14,819 nucleotides of DNA from UPXZ01 sp964541615 (GCA_964541615.1 CAZIRA010000065.1:1-14819), one strand, 5' to 3'; shown: positions 5,744-12,926, numbered from the stretch's first letter. Notes: generated from the sequence alone by a model not told the origin. A program made the numbers and translations.

Positions 5744-6786
5744 TGGCAAAGATAAATCCTGCTTTTAATAAAGAACTCGAAAAATTCGGCTCGGTCAATT
5801 ACAACGCATGTTATAACTGCGGTACCTGTACAGCCGTTTGTTCCCTGTCAACCGAAGAAGTTTCATTTCCACGCGAAATGGTTCGATTGAGTGCACTCGG
5901 TCTCGAAGATGATATAAAAGCTTCGCTGAAACCCTGGGAATGTTACTATTGCGGCGAATGTTCCACGCATTGTCCGCAGGAAGCTAATCCGGGCGAACTG
6001 ATGATGTCGCTTCGCCGGTATCTGACTTCAAAATACGACTGGACAGGTCTTTCGGGACTGATGTACAAATCCCTGCTGGTAAGTCTGACTGCTTTTATCC
6101 TGATTTTTGCCGGAGTAATGGTTTTCGCCTTTTCGGTGGGTTTCGACCTGGAAAAAATGGTGCATACCGGTCACCTGTTCGAAGGAATAGCCATAGCATC
6201 CATCGGACTGGTGATATTGCTGCCTAATGTGGCTCGGATGTGGTACTTTACTATTCTGAAACCAAAGGTGAAAGTGTCGTTCATGAAATACGTGAAAAGC
6301 ATGGGTGAATTGTTTGTTCATATGTTTACGCAGAAACGTGCTCTGGGTTGCGACGATAATCAATTCCGTTGGTTTGAGCACTTTATACTGGTAATCGGTT
6401 ACCTGTCATTGTTGTTTACAACAGTTGTGCTCAATTGGTTTGGTACTTCCAGTCTGTTTGTAATCATCCTGGGCTATGTGATGAGTGCCATCGTGTTTGT
6501 GGTTACTTTCGATTTTGTTTCCAGTCGTGTGAAAAAGAAAAAAGAAGTGAGCAAACATTCGCGGCCTTCCGATATCTTCTTTGTGGTATGGTTGTTCCTG
6601 ATGGGCTTTACAGCGTTTCTGGTTCGCCTGTTTATCGATCTCGAACTACTCGAAGAGAATAAATGGTTGTATATTATCCATCTTACCGTATTGGTTCAGT
6701 GGGCATTGATTATTGTTCCTTTTGGTAAATGGACACACTTCCTGTATCGTTCGTTTGCCATGTACTTTGTAACGCTGAAAGAGTAA
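5743..6786 (+). CDS. QmoC-like membrane subunit (HdrC ferredoxin fused to cytochrome-b-type domain)
   Basis: A 347-residue protein in two parts. Residues 1-100 are an HdrC-like ferredoxin domain with two [4Fe-4S] motifs: Cys23/26/29/33 and Cys67/70/73/77, the latter followed by PQEANPGELM. Residues from about 107 on hold roughly six hydrophobic segments (about 107-131, 144-165, 213-232, 234-256, 277-296 and 307-325) resembling the HdrE/NarI-type domain of QmoC. Candidate haem-ligand histidines include those in WFEHFILVIGYL and YIIHLTVLVQW. Haem binding itself is inferred. QmoC links menaquinol to the soluble HdrA-type subunits at the cytoplasmic membrane, and this protein probably does the same. 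It is the last gene of the operon, starting within the winged-helix stop codon and followed by a terminator. No HdrB-type (CCG-domain) subunit is encoded in the window. Confidence 0.88.
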   Translation: MAKINPAFNKELEKFGSVNYNACYNCGTCTAVCSLSTEEVSFPREMVRLSALGLEDDIKASLKPWECYYCGECSTHCPQEANPGELMMSLRRYLTSKYDWTGLSGLMYKSLLVSLTAFILIFAGVMVFAFSVGFDLEKMVHTGHLFEGIAIASIGLVILLPNVARMWYFTILKPKVKVSFMKYVKSMGELFVHMFTQKRALGCDDNQFRWFEHFILVIGYLSLLFTTVVLNWFGTSSLFVIILGYVMSAIVFVVTFDFVSSRVKKKKEVSKHSRPSDIFFVVWLFLMGFTAFLVRLFIDLELLEENKWLYIIHLTVLVQWALIIVPFGKWTHFLYRSFAMYFVTLKE

Positions 6787-6804
6787 AATCCGGATTATAA
6801 ATCT

Positions 6805-6843
6805 AAAAAAAGAGAAACGAAAAATTGTTTCTCTTTTTTTTTT
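6805..6843 (+). terminator. Rho-independent terminator of the Hdr/Qmo operon
   Basis: A perfect 8-bp stem, AGAGAAAC (6811-6818) with GTTTCTCT (6827-6834), encloses an 8-nt loop and runs directly into a T tract (to 6843). An A-run on the left extends the stem. It lies 18 nt after the QmoC-like stop and separates the two regulons. Confidence 0.85.
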
Positions 6844-6861
6844 GTTAAAAGTGATTGGTTA

Positions 6862-6875
6862 TGAACATAAGTTCA
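6862..6875 (+). promoter_or_regulatory. Operator motif copy 1 (TGAAC-ATAA-GTTCA)
   Basis: An inverted repeat with 5-bp arms around ATAA. The 12-mer GAACATAAGTTC recurs exactly at 12954-12965 and 13892-13903. It ends 10 nt before the -7 box of the NifX-like gene and so covers the expected -33 region, which suits a repressor or an activator close to the polymerase. Confidence 0.7.
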
Positions 6876-6885
6876 AAACTATTTC

Positions 6886-6893
6886 TATCTTTG
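6886..6893 (+). promoter_or_regulatory. -7 box (TATCTTTG) of the ORP-like cluster
   Basis: An exact TAnnTTTG match, located 79 nt before the NifX-like ATG. The segment ATTTC...TATCTTTG after the operator is shared with the DUF134 promoter at 13917-13924. Confidence 0.6.
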
Positions 6894-6972
6894 CAATAGA
6901 AATATTACTCTGAAAAATTAGATTACATCAGATTTTTAATTGTAAAAAAAACAACACAAAAACAAATGAAAT

Positions 6973-7287
6973 ATGAAAATCGCCATTACATCAACCGGAG
7001 AGACATTGAATGCAACAATTGACAGCCGCTTCGGTCGTTGCGCTTATTTTGCAATTTATAATACCGAGACAAAATCAACTGAGTTTATCCTCAATCCCGG
7101 CAAAGAAGCACAAGAAGGTGCAGGTCCGACAGCCGTACAATTCATTGCAGTTCAAAAGGTCAGCAGGATTGTTTCGGGTGAATTTGGGACGAAGATTAAG
7201 CCCCTACTGGAAAGTTTGAACATCGAAATGATTGCACATAAAAATTCTGCAAGTAAAATTGCAGAGCTTATCGATTTATACAAATAA
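6973..7287 (+). CDS. NifX/ORP-family small protein
   Basis: A 104-residue protein of the NifX/NifB-C-terminal (dinitrogenase iron-molybdenum cofactor biosynthesis) fold: MKIAITSTGETLNATIDSRFGR at the start, YFAIYNTET, GAGPTAVQFIAVQKV, and a closing alpha/beta unit. Family members bind or carry metal-sulfur cofactors. The stand-alone orange protein (ORP) of Desulfovibrio holds a Mo-Cu-sulfide cluster. No nif structural genes are visible, and the neighbours (DUF5320, ferredoxin-MinD ATPases, Mrp, DUF134) match ORP-type clusters, so a nitrogenase role is unlikely. Metal content here is inferred only. It is the first gene after the operator/promoter pair at 6862-6893 and has no strong Shine-Dalgarno sequence. 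Confidence 0.88.
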   Translation: MKIAITSTGETLNATIDSRFGRCAYFAIYNTETKSTEFILNPGKEAQEGAGPTAVQFIAVQKVSRIVSGEFGTKIKPLLESLNIEMIAHKNSASKIAELIDLYK

Positions 7288-7302
7288 TTAAAATCTTTTA
7301 TC

Positions 7303-7485
7303 ATGCCAAGAATGGATGGAACCGGTCCTGACGAACAAGGTCGCGGAACAGGACGCAAATTAGGAAATTGCAGTAAATTGACCAATGAAGAAGTTGTGGA
7401 TAAACTCGGAGTTGGTATGGGAAAACGCCGCAAGGTAGGAGGTGGAGAAGGTAATAATAGACGTAAAAAAGAAGGAAACCAATAA
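7303..7485 (+). CDS. DUF5320-type small Gly-rich protein 1
   Basis: A 60-residue basic protein starting MPRMDGTGPDEQGRGTGRKLGNC. This is the N-terminal pattern MPxxDGTGPxxxGxxTGRxxGxC of DUF5320 proteins, which are usually encoded beside NifX/ORP-family genes. The C-terminal half is Gly/Lys/Arg-rich and probably disordered. The function of the family is not established. A link to the metal-cluster protein upstream is inferred from constant neighbourhood. It follows the NifX-like gene by 15 nt, so co-transcription is likely. Confidence 0.75.
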   Translation: MPRMDGTGPDEQGRGTGRKLGNCSKLTNEEVVDKLGVGMGKRRKVGGGEGNNRRKKEGNQ

Positions 7486-7499
7486 TCAATTTTTTAAAA

Positions 7500-7505
7500 G
7501 GGAGG
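7500..7505 (+). promoter_or_regulatory. Strong Shine-Dalgarno site GGGAGG
   Basis: It lies 5 nt before the ATG at 7511 and fixes that start rather than the in-frame ATG at 7442, which lies inside the previous gene. Such a strong site stands out because most genes in the window lack one, as is usual in Bacteroidetes. Confidence 0.7.
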
Positions 7506-7510
7506 TTATC

Positions 7511-7765
7511 ATGCCTGGATTTAATCAAAGAGGCCCAATGGGTGACGGTACTATGACCGGACGCCGTATGGGGAAGTGCACAAATTTTGGTGCAAATGAA
7601 ACTAAACAAACCGAAAATCCGTCAAATTCTGAAAACGATCCGTTTTTTGACCGCGGACAGGGACGAGGCCGTGGAGGCGGCAGAGGAATGGGTCGTGGAA
7701 AAGGAATGGGAGATGGCAGAGGAATAGGACGTGACAGACAAAACCGTTTCAGAGGCGGTCAGTAA
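7511..7765 (+). CDS. DUF5320-type small Gly/Arg-rich protein 2
   Basis: An 84-residue protein. The start MPGFNQRGPMGDGTMTGRRMGKC carries the same MPxxxxxGPxxxGxxTGRxxGxC signature as the preceding gene, so the two are diverged paralogues. The C-terminal half is a low-complexity RG/GRG-rich tail (residues about 48-84), strongly basic and surely disordered. RG-rich tails can bind nucleic acid or other proteins, but nothing here proves that. The start is chosen by the GGGAGG site 5 nt upstream. An earlier in-frame ATG at 7442 would overlap the previous gene and lacks family similarity. A hairpin follows the gene. Confidence 0.72.
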   Translation: MPGFNQRGPMGDGTMTGRRMGKCTNFGANETKQTENPSNSENDPFFDRGQGRGRGGGRGMGRGKGMGDGRGIGRDRQNRFRGGQ

Positions 7766-7776
7766 AAAAGATAAAA

Positions 7777-7809
7777 TCAGAGGGGTTTGTGTTGAAAAAA
7801 CTCCTCTGA
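7777..7809 (+). terminator. Stable hairpin after the DUF5320 pair
   Basis: A 12-bp stem, TCAGAGGGGTTT with AAACTCCTCTGA (one G-U pair), and a 9-nt loop. It is followed by only a weak T-rich stretch, so it may be a partial terminator or an mRNA-stabilising element rather than a full stop. It separates the first three small genes from the second NifX-like gene. Confidence 0.55.
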
Positions 7810-7882
7810 CTATTTCAAATTTATAGATTTTTTACGAGCATCATTCAATCTGTTTTTTAAATACAATAAAATTATATACAGC

Positions 7883-8245
7883 ATGAATAAAAAAATTGCC
7901 ATTCCGATGGAAAACGGGATATTGTGTTCTCATTTTGGTCACTGCGAATATTTTGCACTGGTAAACATTGAAAACAACGAAATTGCAGTCGTACAGGAAA
8001 TTGTACCGCCCGAACACCAACCGGGAGTTTATCCACGCTGGATTGCCGGTCTGAATGCAACCGATGTAATTGCCGGTGGTATGGGTCAGAAAGCCATCAA
8101 TTTGTTTTTGGCCGAAGAAATAAATGTTTTTACAGGTGCTCCGTTGAGAAGCGCAAAAGAGATTGTCGAAGACTTTCTGGCAGACAAGCTCACACTTGGT
8201 GCAAACTACTGTAATCATGATGATAAAAAGAAATGCAACCATTAG
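7883..8245 (+). CDS. NifX/ORP-family protein 2 with Cys/His-rich tail
   Basis: A 120-residue NifX-fold protein: KKIAIPMENGILCSHFGHCEYF at the start, a longer middle (PPEHQPGVYPRWIAGLNATDVIAGGMG) and FTGAPLRSAKEIVEDFL. It is the second, diverged member of the family in this cluster. Unlike the first, it has cysteines in the N-terminal loop (Cys15, Cys21) and a C-terminal metal-ligand-like tail CNHDDKKKCNH. It may bind or shuttle a metal or metal cluster. That is inferred from family and residues, not shown. The leader of 117 nt after the previous gene has a hairpin and no clear -7 box, so it may be transcribed by read-through. Confidence 0.85.
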   Translation: MNKKIAIPMENGILCSHFGHCEYFALVNIENNEIAVVQEIVPPEHQPGVYPRWIAGLNATDVIAGGMGQKAINLFLAEEINVFTGAPLRSAKEIVEDFLADKLTLGANYCNHDDKKKCNH

Positions 8246-8340
8246 CGGTAATTTGTTTTAAGTTAAAGAATTGACGTAAAAATCTTTATAGTAGCTGTAA
8301 TAAAGCATATTTCGACTGCGATTTTTAACACAAAACAACC

Positions 8341-9084
8341 ATGGGATTGAGTACTGTATTTATCGCTCTTCTTGCAGCAAGTATTGGAAGTTTGCTCATT
8401 GCAAGTTCCATGCTTCTGATGAATGACAAGCACCTGGAAAGATTTTCCGGCTATTTTTTATATACTGCAAGTGGCATTTTGCTAGGTGCTGCTTTTCTGG
8501 GTATGATACCCAAAGCGGTAGGAATGCTGGAGGTTCAGGAAGTGACAGCCTACATTCTAATCGGAATTCTGATCCTTTTCACGCTGGAAAAATTTGTGCT
8601 CTGGCGAAATTGTCCGGATGAAAATTGCGAACGAAAAAAGGATGCCTCTTCTTCTGTGGCTCTCATTGGAGATGCTTTTCATCACATGATCGATGGTATA
8701 GTTGTCACATCATCATTCTTAATTTCTGTCGAAGTAGGAATTACGGTCACTCTTTCGGTTATTTTTCATGAAGTACCAAAAGGACTGGGTGATTTGAGTA
8801 TCCTTATCCGAAATGGTTTATCGCGAAAGAAAGCATTCTGGTACAAAATTCTCACCGTAAGTATGGCTTTGATTTTTGGGTTAATCGCTTATTTCCTATC
8901 CGAAGCTGTAAAAACAATCATACCCTATGTACTTTCCTTTTCAGCAGCAAGTTTTCTTTATTTGTCGCTGGCTGAATTAATTCCCCACATGCATACCAAA
9001 AGCACATTAAAAGATGCTTTTACTCAAATATTTTTTATTTTGCTGGGAATTTTGATTATATATTTAAGTCTGACAATAAAATAA
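8341..9084 (+). CDS. ZIP-family metal ion transporter
   Basis: A 247-residue membrane protein with about seven or eight hydrophobic segments, typical for bacterial ZIP proteins. The metal-binding helices are recognisable: DAFHHMIDGIVV (equivalent to the HNxxDG of TM4) and HEVPKGLGD (equivalent to HExPxxxGD of TM5). A short Cys/charged loop (WRNCPDENCERKKD) separates TM3 and TM4, the usual site of the variable cytosolic loop. ZIP transporters bring divalent metals such as Zn, Fe or Mn into the cytoplasm. The substrate cannot be read from the sequence. Its place between NifX-like and ferredoxin-ATPase genes suggests metal supply for the cluster-handling proteins (inference). A 95-nt leader precedes it, and the next gene follows by 5 nt. 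Confidence 0.88.
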   Translation: MGLSTVFIALLAASIGSLLIASSMLLMNDKHLERFSGYFLYTASGILLGAAFLGMIPKAVGMLEVQEVTAYILIGILILFTLEKFVLWRNCPDENCERKKDASSSVALIGDAFHHMIDGIVVTSSFLISVEVGITVTLSVIFHEVPKGLGDLSILIRNGLSRKKAFWYKILTVSMALIFGLIAYFLSEAVKTIIPYVLSFSAASFLYLSLAELIPHMHTKSTLKDAFTQIFFILLGILIIYLSLTIK

Positions 9085-9089
9085 CTGCC

Positions 9090-9533
9090 ATGGGAAAAAT
9101 TAAACTGGGTATTATCATTTGCGACCGCTACCGCACCTGTGCCGGCGGAAAATGTTTCAGAGCATTGCAGAACCGCGAAGGAGCTTTTGAAATGTATAAA
9201 AACGATGATGTTGAACTGGCTGCATTCACAACGTGTGGCGGCTGTCCGGGAGGAAATATTGAGTATGCTCCCGAAAAAATGATTAAAAATGGTGTTACGC
9301 ATGTTCATTTTGCTACCGGATTTTTAGTGGGTTATCCGCCTTGTCCGTATTTGGAGTATTTTCAGAAATTTATTCCCGAACGTTATGGGTTAAAAGTAAT
9401 TCTGGGAACGCATCCCATACCTGAAAAGTATTATTTGAAACACAGCAATTTAAAAACCTGGAATACTGAATTTCTTAGAATGGCCATTCAGCGTACGCTG
9501 ACAGATGAAAAAACCAGATTAGATTATGATTGA
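9090..9533 (+). CDS. CGGC-domain protein
   Basis: A 147-residue cytoplasmic protein of the CGGC family. It has the paired motifs IICDRYRTCAGGKCFRAL near the N-terminus and FTTCGGCPGGNIEYAPEKM in the middle, followed by HFATGF and YPPCPYLEYF. The conserved cysteines look suited to metal or Fe-S binding, but the biochemical role of the family is unknown. It follows the ZIP gene by 5 nt and overlaps the first MinD-type gene by a few bases, so these three genes are one transcription unit. A role in metal handling with the ATPases is a reasonable guess only. Confidence 0.82.
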   Translation: MGKIKLGIIICDRYRTCAGGKCFRALQNREGAFEMYKNDDVELAAFTTCGGCPGGNIEYAPEKMIKNGVTHVHFATGFLVGYPPCPYLEYFQKFIPERYGLKVILGTHPIPEKYYLKHSNLKTWNTEFLRMAIQRTLTDEKTRLDYD

Positions 9534-10404
9534 AAAAATGAAAATTGCCATTGCCAGCGGAAAAGGCGGAACAGGTAAAACGCTGATTTCGACCAATCTT
9601 TTCAATGCGTTGCAAAAACAAAAGCGAGTGGTTACCTTGGTGGATTGTGATGCTGAAGAGCCTAACGACCGTGAATTTATTGCCGGTGATTTAATACTTT
9701 CATTTGATGTAACGCAACAAATTCCGGTGATTGATGAAAGTAAATGTACCTATTGCGGAAAATGTTATGATTATTGTAATTACAACGCCATATTCTTTTT
9801 GGGCGAACAACGCATGATTCGGGTAATGGAAGATTTGTGTCACGGCTGCGGAGCGTGCTCGGTGGCTTGCGAATTTGGAGCAATTACCGAAAAAGAAGAT
9901 TTACTCGGAACGGTAAGTCAATACAGTATTTCTGAAAATTGCACGCTCATTGAAGCCCGCATGAAAGTGGGAGTTCACTCGCCGGTTTCGACTATAAAAG
10001 CTGCTATCAATGCTACTGAAAGTAATGGAATTGTTATACTGGATGCTCCTCCGGGAACTTCCTGTCCGTTTATTCAAACCGTTGCACAGGCTGATTATGT
10101 CGTATTGGTCACAGAACCTACGCCGTTCGGGTTAAGCGATTTGAAACAATCGGTCGAAACACTCAAAACCCTTGGTAAACCTTGCGGTGTAATAGTTAAT
10201 CGGACAGGATTGGGCGATTTGGAAGTGTACAATTATTTGAAACAGGAAAATATTCCGCTGCTAATGTCCATTCCTTTCGACCGCAAAATTGCTTCCATTT
10301 ATTCCAACGGCGGACTTCTGACCAACGAAGATGCGGAATGGGAACAGAAATTTAATCAGTTATTTACCTCAATTGCAACTGAATATGGAAATAGCAGTAA
10401 TTAG
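9526..10404 (+). CDS. MinD-type ATPase with inserted two-cluster ferredoxin, copy 1
   Basis: 292 residues from 9526, or 288 from the in-frame ATG at 9538. The later start, giving MKIAIASGKGGTGKT, fits the family better. The deviant Walker A is KGGTGKT, followed by LVDCDAEEPND and then a ferredoxin insert. Counted from 9538 the insert has two full [4Fe-4S] motifs (Cys70/73/76/80 and Cys101/104/107/111). The switch motif ILDAPPGTSCP follows. Ferredoxin-MinD proteins of this type belong to ORP-type gene clusters (DVU2103/DVU2104 in Desulfovibrio vulgaris) and probably use ATP hydrolysis for metal-cluster assembly or transfer. That function is inferred. It overlaps the next gene by 20 nt and the CGGC gene by up to 8 nt. 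Confidence 0.88.
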   Translation: MIEKMKIAIASGKGGTGKTLISTNLFNALQKQKRVVTLVDCDAEEPNDREFIAGDLILSFDVTQQIPVIDESKCTYCGKCYDYCNYNAIFFLGEQRMIRVMEDLCHGCGACSVACEFGAITEKEDLLGTVSQYSISENCTLIEARMKVGVHSPVSTIKAAINATESNGIVILDAPPGTSCPFIQTVAQADYVVLVTEPTPFGLSDLKQSVETLKTLGKPCGVIVNRTGLGDLEVYNYLKQENIPLLMSIPFDRKIASIYSNGGLLTNEDAEWEQKFNQLFTSIATEYGNSSN

Positions 10405-11263
10405 TGGAAAAGGAGGAACGGGGAAAAGCAGTATAAGCGCGGCGTTTGCTACTTTGCAACACAATATTGTTTTAGCCGATTGTGATGTGGATGCTGCCAA
10501 TCTGTATATACTTTTCAATCCCACTCACGACGAAGAGAAACGTTTTATTTCGGGATACAAAGCCGTGATTGATAAGGATAAATGTACTAATTGTGGCGTT
10601 TGTGTAGATTATTGCCGTTTTGATGCCATAGATAATAAGGATGGAGAAATTGAAATTAACGAAACTTCGTGCGACGGTTGTAAATTGTGCTCCCGCATTT
10701 GTCCGGAAGAAGCCATTTCGATGGTTCAGGAAGATGAAAGCAGAATGTATTCAGGAACGTTTCGTAACGGCAAAATGGTGTACGGACGACTTTCGCCCGG
10801 TGAAGAAAATTCGGGTCGTTTGGTGGATATTGTACGCAACAAAGCCAGGAAAGTAGCCAAAGAAAACGGAATAGAAACGATCATTATCGATGGCCCTCCG
10901 GGAATTGGCTGTCCGGTAATTTCTACCATCACGGGCGTTGATGATGTGGTAATAGTCACAGAGCCAACGCTTTCGGGATTGCACGATTTGAAACGCACTC
11001 TGGATGTTACAACCCAGTTTAAAAATAAAACAAGTGTCATTATCAATAAATCTGACTTAAACACCGAAATGGCCAACACCATTGAAACTTATTGTGATGA
11101 AAAGAATATTGCCGTAATAGGAAGAATTCCTTTCGATACGTTGGTAGTCGATGCCATGGTAAATTGTCAAAGCATTATTGAATGGGCGCCTGATGCTGAA
11201 ATATCGAAACTGATAAAAGAAATTTATGTTACCATTCTGAAAACAGGTAAGTCAACCTCATAA
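10385..11263 (+). CDS. MinD-type ATPase with inserted two-cluster ferredoxin, copy 2
   Basis: 292 residues from the ATG at 10385, giving MEIAVISGKGGTGKSS. An upstream in-frame ATG at 10331 would add 18 unlikely residues inside the previous gene. The parts are the Walker A KGGTGKS, ADCDVDAANL, a ferredoxin insert with two full [4Fe-4S] motifs (Cys67/70/73/77 and Cys96/99/102/106), an insert ending GRLSPGEENSGRLV, and the switch motif IIDGPPGIGCPV. It is the paralogue of the previous gene, with which it overlaps by 20 nt. Tight coupling of two paralogues suggests a heterodimer, since MinD-family ATPases dimerise across the ATP (inference). The segment between Walker A and the first cysteine is intact and has the classic DCDVDAANL, whereas copy 1 has AEEPND. 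Confidence 0.9.
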   Translation: MEIAVISGKGGTGKSSISAAFATLQHNIVLADCDVDAANLYILFNPTHDEEKRFISGYKAVIDKDKCTNCGVCVDYCRFDAIDNKDGEIEINETSCDGCKLCSRICPEEAISMVQEDESRMYSGTFRNGKMVYGRLSPGEENSGRLVDIVRNKARKVAKENGIETIIIDGPPGIGCPVISTITGVDDVVIVTEPTLSGLHDLKRTLDVTTQFKNKTSVIINKSDLNTEMANTIETYCDEKNIAVIGRIPFDTLVVDAMVNCQSIIEWAPDAEISKLIKEIYVTILKTGKSTS

Positions 11264-11275
11264 ACTTAAAGTGAG

Positions 11276-12196
11276 ATGATTAGTTTTGGACCAGTTCCGT
11301 CACGCCGGTTGGGTAAAAGTCTTGGAATAAATAATATTTCCTCCGGGAAGGTGTGTTCTTATTCGTGCGTTTACTGTCAGGTGGGAATAACTTCATAAGC
11401 TGAGTAATCAGCGTCAGCTGTTTTATGACCCGGAGGTTATATATTCCGAAGTTGAAAAACATTTAGCAAAATTGTCAGTGGCAGATCAACCGGATTATTT
11501 GACTTTTGTGGCCAACGGGGAGCCCACGCTGGATATTAACCTTGGTAGGTCAATTGAAAAATTAAAAAATGCTCAATATCCCAATTGCTGTGATTACGAA
11601 TGCTTCCTTACTAAATGACCCTCAGGTGCGTGCCGATTTGTTTCAGGCTGATTGGGTATCGGTGAAAATTGATACAGGCAGCGAAGCCATTTGGAAAAAG
11701 ATAAACAAACCAACTGATAAAATCGATTTTGAAAGTTATCTGAAAGGCTTAATTACATTTTCCAAAGAATTTAACGGTAAATTGGTCAGTGAAACTATGA
11801 TGGTAAAGGGTGTGAATGACAAACCCGGAGATGTGCTTCAAACCGCTGCACTAGTTTCATCTGTCCATCCTTCCATCGCTTATATTTTTATTCCAACCCG
11901 TCCACCGGCCGTAAAATCTGTTCTTTCACCCGACGAAAATGACATTAATCTGGCCTATCAGCTGTTTTCAGAAAATCAGTTGAACTCGGGTTAATTATTG
12001 GCTTCGAAGGTACAGATACGGGATTTACCGGCAATGCCATAGAAGACATTCTCAATATATGCTCTGTACATCCCATTCGGCAGGATACTATGAACGAATT
12101 GTTGAAAAAGGATCAGGTTAACCCCAGAATACTGATTAAATTGCTGGATGATAATTATATTAAAAGGACAGAATATAAATCAAACGTTTTTTACAT
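11276..12196 (+). pseudogene. Radical SAM protein gene (COG0731-like), broken by three frameshifts and a gap
   Basis: The N-terminus MISFGPVPSRRLGKSLGINN and the CSYSCVYCQ radical SAM motif (CxxxCxxC) are clear, but the frame stops at 11396. The protein continues in another frame from about 11399 (LSNQRQLFYDPEVIYSEVEKHL, then TFVANGEPTLD). It shifts again at about 11570 to LNIPIAVITNASLL, stops at 11994, and resumes in a third frame (LGLIIGFEGTDTGFTGNAIEDIL) until the gap. Removing one T near 11396 and one near 11570, and adding one base near 11985, restores about 300 residues, the normal family length. The catalytic cysteines and C-terminal winged-helix-like part remain readable. Either the gene is recently inactivated or the assembly is poor near the gap. 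Related proteins are commonly found beside Mrp/MinD genes in anaerobes; the substrate is unknown. Confidence 0.8.
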
Positions 12197-12296
12197 NNNN
12201 NNNNNNNNNNNNNNNNNNNNNNNNNNNNNNNNNNNNNNNNNNNNNNNNNNNNNNNNNNNNNNNNNNNNNNNNNNNNNNNNNNNNNNNNNNNNNNNN
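12197..12296. other. Assembly gap of 100 N
   Basis: Exactly 100 undetermined bases, a scaffold placeholder. It hides the end of the radical SAM gene and the first part of the Mrp gene, including its P-loop. Confidence 0.98.
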
Positions 12297-12926
12297 CCAT
12301 CCATTCCTACTCTTTTCGACCTGGAAAATTGCGATCGACCTGAAATAATTGAACAAAATGGTAGAAATATGATTGAACCCTACAATCGTTTCGGCATTAA
12401 AATTATGTCTATCGGTTTTTTTTTTGATTCTCATCAGGCAGTTATCTGGCGGGGCCCAATGCTTTCAAACGGATTAAAGCAAATGATAAATGACACTAAT
12501 TGGGGAAAACTTGATTATTTAATCATTGACACACCACCGGGTACCGGCGATGTGCATATTACGTTGTTGCAGGATTTTGAAATAAGCGGAGCGATAGTTG
12601 TAACTACACCGCAACATGTAGCATTGTCCGATGTTCAGAAAGTAATTAAAATGTTTGGAGATAAACAAATTGGAATACCGGTATTGGGCATTGTTGAGAA
12701 TATGTCGTGGTTTATTCCTTCACCTCATCCGGAAGAAAAATATTATTTGTTTGGTAAAGGCGGAGGTGATTTACTGGCTAAAACCTTTAATATTCCTTTG
12801 CTTGCACAAATACCTATAAATGAAAAAATCTGTACGGCATGTGATGAAGGAAAACTGAATGAGATCATGAAAGATGAAGCAGTTCGCCTCGCATTTCAAT
12901 CAATTTTTTTGCAAGTGACATTATGA
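12297..12926 (+). CDS. mrp: Mrp/NBP35-family Fe-S carrier ATPase (5' end in gap)
   Basis: The visible 209 residues are the C-terminal three quarters of an Mrp/ApbC/NBP35 P-loop ATPase: PSIPTLFDLE directly after the missing Walker A, FGIKIMSIGFFF, AVIWRGPMLSNGLKQMI, DYLIIDTPPGTGDVHITLLQ (Walker B/switch region), VVTTPQHVALSDVQK, LGIVENMSWF and LFGKGGGDLLA. Mrp proteins carry and transfer Fe-S clusters to apoproteins, and an Mrp-like ATPase is part of the Desulfovibrio ORP locus (DVU2109). The paired CxxC cysteines of NBP35-type proteins are not seen in the ENMSWF region (ENMSYF-CPHC in some members), where the sequence reads FIPSPHPEEKY. The start lies in the gap. The frame runs open through the N run from the radical SAM fragment only by chance. 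Confidence 0.88.
   Translation, partial: PSIPTLFDLENCDRPEIIEQNGRNMIEPYNRFGIKIMSIGFFFDSHQAVIWRGPMLSNGLKQMINDTNWGKLDYLIIDTPPGTGDVHITLLQDFEISGAIVVTTPQHVALSDVQKVIKMFGDKQIGIPVLGIVENMSWFIPSPHPEEKYYLFGKGGGDLLAKTFNIPLLAQIPINEKICTACDEGKLNEIMKDEAVRLAFQSIFLQVTL

Noticed and set aside
7442..7510. Earlier ATG for the second DUF5320-type gene
   Set aside because: It overlaps the preceding gene and lacks family similarity. The GGGAGG site points to the ATG at 7511.
6973..8245. NifX-like genes as evidence of nitrogen fixation
   Set aside because: The fold is shared with ORP and other metal-cluster carriers. No nif structural or scaffold genes are present, and the neighbours match the ORP type of locus.
10331..10384. 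Earlier ATG for the second MinD-type ATPase
   Set aside because: The extra 18 residues lie in the out-of-frame end of the previous gene and push the P-loop away from its usual place near the N-terminus.
12090..12926. A single 278-residue open frame joining LLKKDQVNPRIL to the Mrp ATPase
   Set aside because: It crosses the second gap. The left part is the C-terminus of the radical SAM protein and the right part is Mrp; they are different proteins.
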